A stretch of DNA of 6,641 bases from Bacteroidales bacterium. Its GTDB lineage: Bacteria > Bacteroidota > Bacteroidia > Bacteroidales > F082. Under the pieces are notes generated by a model. The model made no database searches. It was given only the letters and a program-made list of their open reading frames with translations, and was not told where the DNA came from. The translations under genes were made by a program, and so were the position numbers. Where the stretch lies: the NCBI GenBank assembly GCA_020853175.1, contig JADYZK010000345.1, positions 1-6,641 on the forward strand, read 5' to 3'. Shown here in pieces: positions 1 to 5,076 of the stretch (the stretch's first letter is position 1; each line of letters starts with the position of its first letter).

Positions 1-703
1 AGAAACCATGCGCCGCGAAGGATATGAGTTTCAATTGGGCCAGCCAAGGGTAATCATCAAAATGATTGACAATCAAAAACACGAGCCCATCGAATCGTTG
101 ACGGTGTTGGTTCCGGAAGATTTTTCGGGCAAGGTTATTGAGCAGGTGAGTATGAGAAAAGGTGAACTGATTGAAATGCACCCCACCGGCGACCGTATGC
201 ACATTGAGTTTAACATCCCGTCGAGGGGAATCATCGGATTGAGGAATAACGTGCTGACTGTAACCGAAGGAGAAGCCATCATAGCACACCGTTTCAAGGC
301 TTTTGAACCTTGGAAAGGCGAACTCGCTGCCCGAAACAACGGCGCACTTATCTCACTCGACACAGGAACAGCCATCCCTTTCTCCATCTGGAAACTGCAA
401 GATAGGGGTCAATTCTATAGCCATCCCAATGAGGAGGTTTATGCCGGACAGGTGATTGGTGAAAACAACCGCGCTACCGATTTGGTGGTTAACGTGTGCA
501 AAACCAAAAAACTGACCAATATGCGGGCTTCAGGTTCTGACGAAAAGGTGCTCATTATTCCGGCCATTCGTTTTTCGCTGGAGGAATTTATGGAAAACAT
601 CAGAGACGATGAATACCTCGAGGTTACTCCCCGCTCGCTCCGCTTGCGTAAAATCATCCTCGATGAAACAGAACGCAAACGCCAAAATAAAACCTCGGCA
701 TAA
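1..703 (+). CDS. typA: Translational GTPase TypA/BipA, C-terminal part (5' end outside window)
   Basis: This is the last 233 or so codons of the ribosome-associated GTPase TypA/BipA, an EF-G-like factor of roughly 600 residues that acts in ribosome assembly and stress or low-temperature adaptation. The reading frame is open from base 2, giving ETMRREGYEFQ, so the ATG at 8 is internal and not a start. The GTPase and beta-barrel domains lie outside the window. What is seen is the EF-G domain V-like segment (EGYEFQLGQPRVI, SRGIIGLRN) and the BipA-specific C-terminal domain, with the family signatures PWKGELAARNNGALIS, KLQDRGQFY, NEEVYAGQVIGENNR, DLVVNVCKTKKLTNMRASG and EVTPRSLRLRK. The end is intact, with the usual short charged tail, and stops at 701-703. 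The TAA overlaps the ATG of the downstream lipoprotein gene by one base. The family assignment is near certain; the cellular role is from the family. Confidence 0.96.
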   Translation, partial: ETMRREGYEFQLGQPRVIIKMIDNQKHEPIESLTVLVPEDFSGKVIEQVSMRKGELIEMHPTGDRMHIEFNIPSRGIIGLRNNVLTVTEGEAIIAHRFKAFEPWKGELAARNNGALISLDTGTAIPFSIWKLQDRGQFYSHPNEEVYAGQVIGENNRATDLVVNVCKTKKLTNMRASGSDEKVLIIPAIRFSLEEFMENIRDDEYLEVTPRSLRLRKIILDETERKRQNKTSA

Positions 704-1293
704 TGAAAAAGTACATTCGACATATTGGTATTATATTCCTTATATTCAGTGTTTTACCATCATGCGATGTCTTAAACCAAGCCGCAGAAGTGGGCCGTTT
801 GCAACAATGCACTTTTCAGGTTGAGGGCGTAAACAGTATCTTTTTGGCCGGCATTGAATTGCGCCAAGGCATGAAATCAACTGATCTGAACAGCGGTCAG
901 TTGATGCAGTTGGCCAATGCTGCTTTTCAAAAAAATATGCCGCTCAGCTTTAATGTGATGGTTCGGGTAAAAAACCCCAACACCAAAACCGCCGCACTCA
1001 GCCGCATGGATTATCGTGTTTTTCTCGATGGTGTGGAGATGCTCTCGGGCCAAATGAACCAAAGATACAGCATTGGCCCCAACAGCAATACCGATGTGGC
1101 AGTGCCTGTGCAACTGGAGCTGTACAAAGCGTTGTCGGGACAAAGTGCTGATGCCGTTTCAAATATAGGCTTCAAACTCACCGGAAGCAGTAGCAAGCCT
1201 GTGGAATTGCTCGTGAAAGTGAAACCCTATATGCAGGTGGGACTTACCTCGCTCCCCTACCCGGGCTACATTGACATCAGAAAAACACTTTAA
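703..1293 (+). CDS. Lipoprotein with LEA type 2-like domain
   Basis: The gene predicts a 196-residue envelope lipoprotein of unknown precise role. The N-terminus has basic residues (MKKYIRH), a hydrophobic stretch and a lipobox L18-P19-S20-C21, so Cys21 is the likely lipidated residue. From about residue 35 the sequence looks like an LEA-14/WHy-type beta-sandwich: a beta strand of the form LSFNVMVRVKNPN (NPN at 91-93), then a Y-V-L-G strand (MDYRVFLDGVEMLSG), and a later IGPNSNTDVAVPVQLEL strand. This N-P-N then G-x-x-V pattern is typical of LEA type 2 family proteins, which are common as small lipoproteins in Bacteroidota. The start is fixed by the TAATG overlap with typA and by the signal peptide. 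The overlap suggests co-transcription and translational coupling with typA. A strong terminator follows about 40 bases after the stop. The lipoprotein call is firm; the LEA fold is an inference from pattern. Confidence 0.85.
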   Translation: MKKYIRHIGIIFLIFSVLPSCDVLNQAAEVGRLQQCTFQVEGVNSIFLAGIELRQGMKSTDLNSGQLMQLANAAFQKNMPLSFNVMVRVKNPNTKTAALSRMDYRVFLDGVEMLSGQMNQRYSIGPNSNTDVAVPVQLELYKALSGQSADAVSNIGFKLTGSSSKPVELLVKVKPYMQVGLTSLPYPGYIDIRKTL

Positions 1294-1332
1294 AGCAAAT
1301 TATTGCTGAACTAAACTACTGAACGACAAATC

Positions 1333-1369
1333 AAAAAGCAGGAATGAATCGTATATTCCTGCTTTTTTT
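1333..1369 (+). terminator. Intrinsic terminator of the typA-lipoprotein unit
   Basis: A perfect 13-bp inverted repeat has arms at 1333-1345 (AAAAAGCAGGAAT) and 1355-1367 (ATTCCTGCTTTTT), a 9-base loop, and a seven-base T run completing the right arm and tail. It lies 40 bases after the lipoprotein stop codon and before the promoter of the next gene. It is therefore the probable rho-independent terminator of the typA operon. The A run in the left arm could also give some termination on the other strand. Confidence 0.88.
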
Positions 1370-1427
1370 GTGCTAAAATTTTCCTGCAACTGCTTTGGTT
1401 GTTCGTGCATCGCATGCGGAAACGACC

Positions 1428-1435
1428 TAACTTTG
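1428..1435 (+). promoter_or_regulatory. Bacteroidota -7 promoter box for the orphan gene
   Basis: TAACTTTG is a perfect match to the Bacteroidota -7 consensus TAnnTTTG. Transcription would begin near 1440-1443, leaving a leader of about 13-16 bases before the ATG at 1456. No TTG lies at the ideal 19-21 base distance upstream; the TTTG at 1394-1397 and TTG at 1399-1401 are about 5-10 bases too far. The call therefore rests on the -7 box, its place just after a terminator, and its fit to the downstream start. Confidence 0.5.
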
Positions 1436-1455
1436 TGGAACCAGATTCATATTGG

Positions 1456-1905
1456 ATGAAACACCACGGTAATGAAAAAATTGAAGAGCGGTTGTATTTG
1501 GACCTTTTCAGGAAGTTGGAAAGCGATTTCCCGAGAGGAAAAATAATACCATCTGAATCGCCCGACTTTCTCATCAAAACAAAGCACAGGACAGTTGGGA
1601 TTGAAATGACTCGAATGATGCCACTTTACATGAGGGAAGAAAGTTTTGAAACGGCAAACGAAGCCCCAAAACGATGGCTTGTTGGAACAGAAACCCTCCA
1701 AATGATCCTCGACAAAAAAGAAGAGAAGCTCAACCTCTATCAGTCGAAAAAACTCAACGCCTATTGGCTCATCATCGTTGTGCCGCCTTTGTCATTGGCT
1801 CAATTTGAATTGCCACCACAATTGCTTCATTTTAAATTTCATACACGTTTTAATCGGGTGTTTTTACTGCTTGCTGACCAAAAAAAGCTGATGGTTATTG
1901 CCTGA
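1456..1905 (+). CDS. Uncharacterised protein, possible PD-(D/E)XK-like nuclease fold
   Basis: I do not recognise this gene by name. With the ATG at 1456 it encodes 149 residues. The frame is open from 1399 (TTG) and has another ATG at 1414, but a TAACTTTG promoter box at 1428-1435 would place both upstream of the transcript start, so 1456 is preferred. The protein is soluble, with no signal peptide or membrane segment. The N-terminal part is a charged helix (EKIEERLYLDLFRKLE). Next come a conserved-looking PD (ESPDFLI, P36-D37) and a strand ending in E50-x-T52 (TVGIEMT). After a lysine-rich helix there are two hydrophobic strands, YWLIIVVPP and RVFLLLADQKKLMVI. An acidic helix, then PD, then E-x-T or E-x-K followed by hydrophobic strands is the layout of PD-(D/E)XK endonuclease-like proteins, but Thr replaces the usual Lys. 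The fold is an inference and activity is unknown. The gene stands alone, with a terminator before it and a promoter after it. Confidence 0.7.
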   Translation: MKHHGNEKIEERLYLDLFRKLESDFPRGKIIPSESPDFLIKTKHRTVGIEMTRMMPLYMREESFETANEAPKRWLVGTETLQMILDKKEEKLNLYQSKKLNAYWLIIVVPPLSLAQFELPPQLLHFKFHTRFNRVFLLLADQKKLMVIA

Positions 1906-1980
1906 ATCATAAGTTCAAAATACGCTATTTACCCAACTGTTTACGATGATTACCGTAGGGCATTGACCTTTAATCGGGTC

Positions 1981-1988
1981 TATTTTTG
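1981..1988 (+). promoter_or_regulatory. -7 promoter box for the outer-membrane barrel gene
   Basis: TATTTTTG matches the Bacteroidota TAnnTTTG -7 consensus exactly. Transcription would start near 1993-1996 and give a leader of about 93 bases before the ATG at 2088. A TTGACC at 1963-1968 could act as the -33 element, but its spacing of 15 bases is shorter than the usual 19-21. The end of the box overlaps the left arm of an inverted repeat. The bases just before the ATG are A-rich with no Shine-Dalgarno sequence, as is usual in this phylum. Confidence 0.45.
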
Positions 1989-2034
1989 CTTTTGATTTCG
2001 AGAGGGATATCACCATTCAACGCGAATCAAAAGC
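1988..2034 (+). repeat. Inverted repeat at the promoter/leader of the barrel gene
   Basis: Arms GCTTTTGATT (1988-1997) and AATCAAAAGC (2025-2034) are perfect 10-bp reverse complements separated by 27 bases. The left arm begins on the last base of the -7 box, so the repeat spans the expected transcription start. No T run follows the right arm, so it does not look like a terminator for the upstream gene. It may be an operator dyad, or a leader hairpin if transcription starts slightly upstream. Function is unknown. Confidence 0.45.
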
Positions 2035-2087
2035 AAGCGGTAGCCGAAAAGCTTTAAAAAGAGTAGGCAAGAACAAAAATCATCAAA

Positions 2088-2606
2088 ATGAAAAAAACAT
2101 TTATTCTTTTAGCAATGGCCTTTTTTGGCTTCATGAGCGTATCGCAGGCCCAGTTTGAACAAGGACAAAAAGATGCCAACATTGGAATCGGATTGGGTGC
2201 TACATTTGGCACAGGTTCTGTTCAACTTCCTCCCGTATCGTTTTCGCTCGATTATGGCTTCAACGACAACATCAGCATTGGCGGTTATGTGGGTTATTCT
2301 TCCTTTAAAGAAGAGGTTTTGAGCTGGTCGTGGAAATACACTTACATCATCGTTGGGGTTCGTGGTGCTTATCACTTGGCGTTGGTTGACAAATTGGATA
2401 CTTATGCCGGCGTGATGTTGGGCTACAACATTGCTTCGGCCAAGTTCGACGGTTCGCTCAATGGAATTCCGGAACCAAAAGTTGGAGGTATTGCTTACTC
2501 AGGTTTTGTGGGTGCACGCTACCATTTTGGCGACAAATTTGGAGTTTTCGGCGAAGTGGGCTACGGCATTGCTTTGCTGAATCTTGGGTTAACCTTGAAG
2601 CTGTAA
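2088..2606 (+). CDS. Small outer-membrane beta-barrel protein
   Basis: The gene predicts a 172-residue exported beta-barrel protein. The N-terminus is a clear Sec signal peptide (MKKTFILLAMAFFGFMSVSQA), with likely cleavage after A21 before QFEQG. The mature part of about 151 residues is a chain of short alternating, glycine- and aromatic-rich strands: NIGIGLGATFG, VSFSLDYGF, ISIGGYVGYSS, YIIVGVRGAYH, LDTYAGVMLGYN, YSGFVGARYHF, FGVFGEVGYG and LNLGLTLKL. The final strand ends directly at the C-terminus, as outer-membrane barrels do, and the count fits an eight-stranded barrel of the outer membrane protein beta-barrel superfamily. There are no cysteines. Ligand and function cannot be told from sequence. 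The gene is probably monocistronic: it has its own promoter box upstream and a hairpin terminator 48 bases after the stop. It converges with the crt operon and need not be related to it. Confidence 0.88.
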   Translation: MKKTFILLAMAFFGFMSVSQAQFEQGQKDANIGIGLGATFGTGSVQLPPVSFSLDYGFNDNISIGGYVGYSSFKEEVLSWSWKYTYIIVGVRGAYHLALVDKLDTYAGVMLGYNIASAKFDGSLNGIPEPKVGGIAYSGFVGARYHFGDKFGVFGEVGYGIALLNLGLTLKL

Positions 2607-2653
2607 TCTTTCCATCAAGCAAGCTCAACAAGTATTTCTCGTACTTCAATAAA

Positions 2654-2692
2654 AAAAGAGGGCCATATTTTATGGCTCTCTTTTCTTTTTTT
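2654..2692. terminator. Bidirectional terminator between the barrel gene and crtZ
   Basis: A 14-bp stem has arms at 2654-2667 and 2671-2684, a TTT loop, and one G-T wobble (2661/2677). On the + strand the right arm runs into TTTTCTTTTTTT (to 2692). On the - strand the left arm runs into a seven-base T run (bases 2651-2657 read in reverse). It lies 48 bases after the barrel gene stop and 20 bases after the crtZ stop on the other strand, so it can serve both convergent units. Confidence 0.9.
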
Positions 2693-2704
2693 AATGTGTT
2701 TGAT

Positions 2705-3169
2705 TTATTTCTTTTTTGACTTGGCCCACTCCTCTTTATAATAGCGCATGGGTGCCAACAAAAAACCGTAATTGTAGAAAGCTTTTGGATTGTGATGTTC
2801 CAAATGTGCAGTAATGGTGGCCCTTAAATACCTGTTGCTTAACTTGGAAAGAAAAGGTAAACGGCTATGCACCAGCACATCATGAAAAATGAAATAGGCC
2901 AAACCATACAAGGCAATGCCTGCTCCTATGAAAAACTTCCAGTCGAAGCCATCGGCCCAGCCGGTATAAATAAAGAGGAAACTGGGAACGGCAAAAATGA
3001 CTGCAAACACATCGTTCCATTCAAATCTACGGCCATCGCGGATGTGGTGGTCTTTGTGTAAAATCCACAAAAAGCCGTGCATCACATACTTGTGAGAAAA
3101 CCAAGCAACAAATTCCATAAATAGAAATGCTGAAACCAGCAAAAGGGCTGCAAAATACCAACTGATCAT
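2705..3169 (-). CDS. crtZ: Beta-carotene 3-hydroxylase (fatty acid hydroxylase superfamily)
   Basis: The gene encodes a 154-residue membrane di-iron hydroxylase that adds 3-hydroxyl groups to the beta-ionone rings of carotenoids, converting beta-carotene via cryptoxanthin to zeaxanthin. All four histidine clusters of the family are present: H26-x4-H31 (HKYVMH), H38-x2-HH (HKDHH, 38-42), H96-x4-H101 (HDVLVH) and H122-x2-HH (HLEHH, 122-126). Hydrophobic segments lie at about residues 3-24, 54-70 and 79-95. The C-terminus has the usual aromatic FYNYGFLLAP segment. The length is normal for bacterial CrtZ. It is the last gene of the crt operon, starting 5 bases after the idi stop and ending just before a strong hairpin. 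Because the enzyme needs cyclised rings, it implies a lycopene cyclase elsewhere in the genome. The family call is firm; the exact substrate is inferred. Confidence 0.95.
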   Translation of the reverse strand: MISWYFAALLLVSAFLFMEFVAWFSHKYVMHGFLWILHKDHHIRDGRRFEWNDVFAVIFAVPSFLFIYTGWADGFDWKFFIGAGIALYGLAYFIFHDVLVHSRLPFLSKLSNRYLRATITAHLEHHNPKAFYNYGFLLAPMRYYKEEWAKSKKK

Positions 3170-3174
3170 AGTTA

Positions 3175-3714
3175 TTAGGATTTATTTTGGAAATATTCTT
3201 CTACGCGGTCGAAAGCAATTTTAAACCAAACCGTATATTTTTCGGGATGCATGTTGATGTCATTACGCAAATCGTCCATTTTGATGTAGGAATATGTTTC
3301 AACCTCTTCGCGATTGATGTTGGGCAACACATCGGTTGTTCCAACAAAAACATGGTCAAACTCATGCTCAATCAGTCCTTGACCTACATCGGCTTTGTAA
3401 ACGAAATCAAAGATTTTTTTTATGTCGGCCTCCATCCCCATTTCTTCGCGAAGGCGACGACTGGTGGCTTGCTGCAATGTTTCGCCCAATCGCGGATGCG
3501 AACAGCAAGCGTTGGTCCACAAACCCGGGGTGTGATATTTTGAAAATGCCCGCTGATGAATCAGCATTTCGCCTTTGGTGTTGAATATAAAGATTGAAAA
3601 GGCCCGATGCAAAACAGCTTTTTCGTGGGCTTCCATCTTTTCCATGGTTCCAATGTCGTTGTCGTTGGCATCTACCAGCACAACAAATTCTTTTTCTATT
3701 GTGGATGAGGTCAT
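3175..3714 (-). CDS. idi: Isopentenyl-diphosphate delta-isomerase, type I (Nudix family)
   Basis: This 179-residue cytosolic enzyme interconverts IPP and DMAPP, the starter unit for GGPP and carotenoids, using divalent metals. Compared with the E. coli enzyme as remembered, the metal ligands and catalytic residues are all visible: H30 and H36 (AHEKAVLHRAFS), the catalytic cysteine in TNACCSHP (C71, with metal ligand H73), the Nudix-like helix ending REEMG (E91), and the E-x-E pair E116/E118 in IEHEFDHVF. W66 in GLWTN is also in place. C70 next to the catalytic C71 is a small variation of the motif. The start ATG (3712-3714) overlaps the TGA of the preceding hypothetical gene by four bases (ATGA), so translation is probably coupled. 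Its position within the crt operon indicates that precursor supply is co-regulated with pigment synthesis. Length and motifs indicate a complete, active enzyme. Confidence 0.96.
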   Translation of the reverse strand: MTSSTIEKEFVVLVDANDNDIGTMEKMEAHEKAVLHRAFSIFIFNTKGEMLIHQRAFSKYHTPGLWTNACCSHPRLGETLQQATSRRLREEMGMEADIKKIFDFVYKADVGQGLIEHEFDHVFVGTTDVLPNINREEVETYSYIKMDDLRNDINMHPEKYTVWFKIAFDRVEEYFQNKS

Positions 3715-4235
3715 TTTTCTTGCTTATTTATCAAGTCGTTTACAATATTTCTTTCCGTCGAAGTCAAACTTACTTTCTCGAGCAAATATATCAAAACTTT
3801 TGCTCTAAACTGCGTTTCCATAAAACTGCCTTTTTTGCTTCGTAGGGCCTCAATCATCATTTTTTTGTCTTCTTCTAAATTTGACCGATAGCCTAAAAAA
3901 ACCGGTGCTGCGGTCTGGATGCTGAGGCGGAGCATCCGAATTTCGGCATCATCGGGGAGTTTTTTGATCGCCTTTTCAATCAGATTTTTACCTTCAGAAA
4001 AGCGTCTGTATTTGGCTATAGGACTTATTTCATGGTCGGCACCAGCAGCAATGGCAACACCAATATACGCTTCAACAATCGGAGATGGGTTGTTGACGCC
4101 TTGCAAAAGCGAGAGCATCTGCTTGGAGGCTTGCTTGTTTTCGTCAAATTGAAAAAACAATATTCTCGCTTCGTCCAATGGAGATGGGAAAACTACGCTT
4201 GAAAGCATCACAAAAAACAAAACCAGGAACTTCAT
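3711..4235 (-). CDS. Uncharacterised exported alpha-helical (TPR-like) protein of the crt operon
   Basis: This 174-residue protein has no assigned function. The N-terminus (MKFLVLFFVMLSSVVFPS) looks like a signal peptide with cleavage near residue 18, although the cleavage site is poor (Pro-rich, no A-x-A) and an uncleaved anchor is possible. There is no lipobox and no cysteine. The rest is predicted as amphipathic helices in repeats resembling TPR pairs: PIVEAYIGVAIAAGADHE (52-69), SEGKNLIEKAIKKLPDDAEIR (80-100), and a distinctive SIQTAAPVFLGY block (105-116) followed by EEDKKMMIEAL. From memory, similar proteins with the IQTxAPxFLGY and EEDK blocks occur in other Bacteroidota near crt genes; I could not verify this. 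The gene starts directly after the crtB stop (TAAATG, no gap) and overlaps idi by ATGA. A role in folding, envelope localisation or export of carotenoids is conceivable, but this is speculation. Confidence 0.85.
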   Translation of the reverse strand: MKFLVLFFVMLSSVVFPSPLDEARILFFQFDENKQASKQMLSLLQGVNNPSPIVEAYIGVAIAAGADHEISPIAKYRRFSEGKNLIEKAIKKLPDDAEIRMLRLSIQTAAPVFLGYRSNLEEDKKMMIEALRSKKGSFMETQFRAKVLIYLLEKVSLTSTERNIVNDLINKQEK

Positions 4236-5075
4236 TTAAAGTAAATTGAACTTGAACCGAAAATAAGAGCTCACCATCAACAGGTATTTTGAACTGTTTG
4301 GAATTCGGATGCGCTTGTCTTCTAACAGCCGCTGCGCATTTACTTTACGTATTTTTTTGAAGAGGTTATAATAATAAATGTAAGCCACATAAACGCCATA
4401 ACGCGCACCAGCAGGCAACATTTTAATGCCATTTAAACCGTCTTTAAAATCTTTTTCAATGTCGGCTTCAATATTTTTTTTGGCAATAGCATCAAAATTA
4501 TTGGGATCGAGGCCCGGAAAATAGGTGCGTCCCAAATGGGCATGGTCGTTGTTGAGATCTCTGAAAAAATTAATTTTTTGAAATGCAGAACCCAAGCGCA
4601 TGGCGGGTTTTTTCAACTTTTTATACTTTTCAGCGTTGCCTTCGCTGAACACATGGAGGCACATCAGTCCTACCACTTCGGCAGAGCCAAGAATATAATC
4701 TTCGTACAACATTTGGTTGTATTCAATTTTTTCGAGATCCATCTCCATGCTTTTCAAAAAACGGTCAATATGCGCCCACTCAATGCCATATTTGTGTACC
4801 GTTTCTTGAAAGCTGTTCAAGATAGGATTAAGGCTAATTTTGCGCTCGATGGCCAACTCGGTGTCTCTTCTAAATTCGGCCATGAGCAGCTCTTTATCAA
4901 ACCCGTGAAAGGAATCAACAATTTCATCGGCCAACCGCACAAAGCCATATATGGCATAGATCGGGTCGTGAAACTGCTTGTCGAACAAACGAATTCCGAG
5001 TGAAAAGGAAGTAGTATAAGCTCGTGTAGTAAGCTTGCTGATGCTGAAAGAAACGTCGTCGTAAAGCGTCTTCAT
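4236..5075 (-). CDS. crtB: Phytoene synthase (squalene/phytoene synthase family)
   Basis: This 279-residue enzyme condenses two GGPP head to head into 15-cis-phytoene, the committed step of C40 carotenoid synthesis, at the membrane surface. The family landmarks are present in order: the N-terminal TSFSLGIRLF substrate-flap region (22-31), the first aspartate-rich motif R47-L-A-D50-E-x-x-D54, the YILGSAEVVGLMC helix (127-139), and the second aspartate-rich motif in INFFRDLNNDHAHLGRTYFP (D173-x3-D177, R183, Y185, P187). The GSAExVG form of the third block differs from the proteobacterial VAGxVG form and is of the Bacteroidota type. Length is normal and both Asp motifs that bind the Mg-diphosphates are intact. 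The start is one base after the crtI stop (TAA-t-ATG), and the stop abuts the next ATG with no gap. Squalene or diapophytoene synthase are less likely, given the adjacent CrtI and CrtZ. Confidence 0.95.
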   Translation of the reverse strand: MKTLYDDVSFSISKLTTRAYTTSFSLGIRLFDKQFHDPIYAIYGFVRLADEIVDSFHGFDKELLMAEFRRDTELAIERKISLNPILNSFQETVHKYGIEWAHIDRFLKSMEMDLEKIEYNQMLYEDYILGSAEVVGLMCLHVFSEGNAEKYKKLKKPAMRLGSAFQKINFFRDLNNDHAHLGRTYFPGLDPNNFDAIAKKNIEADIEKDFKDGLNGIKMLPAGARYGVYVAYIYYYNLFKKIRKVNAQRLLEDKRIRIPNSSKYLLMVSSYFRFKFNLL

Positions 5076-5076
5076 A

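Noticed and set aside
8..703. ATG at 8 as the start of a 231-residue gene
   Set aside because: The frame is already open at base 2 and the encoded residues before the ATG (ET) match the interior of TypA, so the gene is simply cut by the window edge.
1311..1701. Two - strand open frames of 84-88 codons across the terminator and orphan gene
   Set aside because: One runs through the strong terminator hairpin, and both lack promoters and domain-like sequence. The + strand gene with its -7 box explains the region better.
1988..2034. Inverted repeat as a terminator for the orphan gene
   Set aside because: The loop is 27 bases long and no T run follows the right arm, and the repeat begins on a promoter box.
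2109..2649. - strand open frames opposite the barrel gene
   Set aside because: The + strand frame has a textbook signal peptide and beta-strand pattern; the opposite frames have neither.
3187..3845. Open frames on the + strand opposite idi and the 3' end of the hypothetical gene
   Set aside because: They overlap each other and the convincing Idi frame, and show no domain or signal.
4536..5003. 155-codon open frame on the + strand opposite crtB
   Set aside because: It is antisense to the motif-bearing part of crtB, and its residues mirror the antisense of the crtB codons. It has no promoter or recognisable domain.
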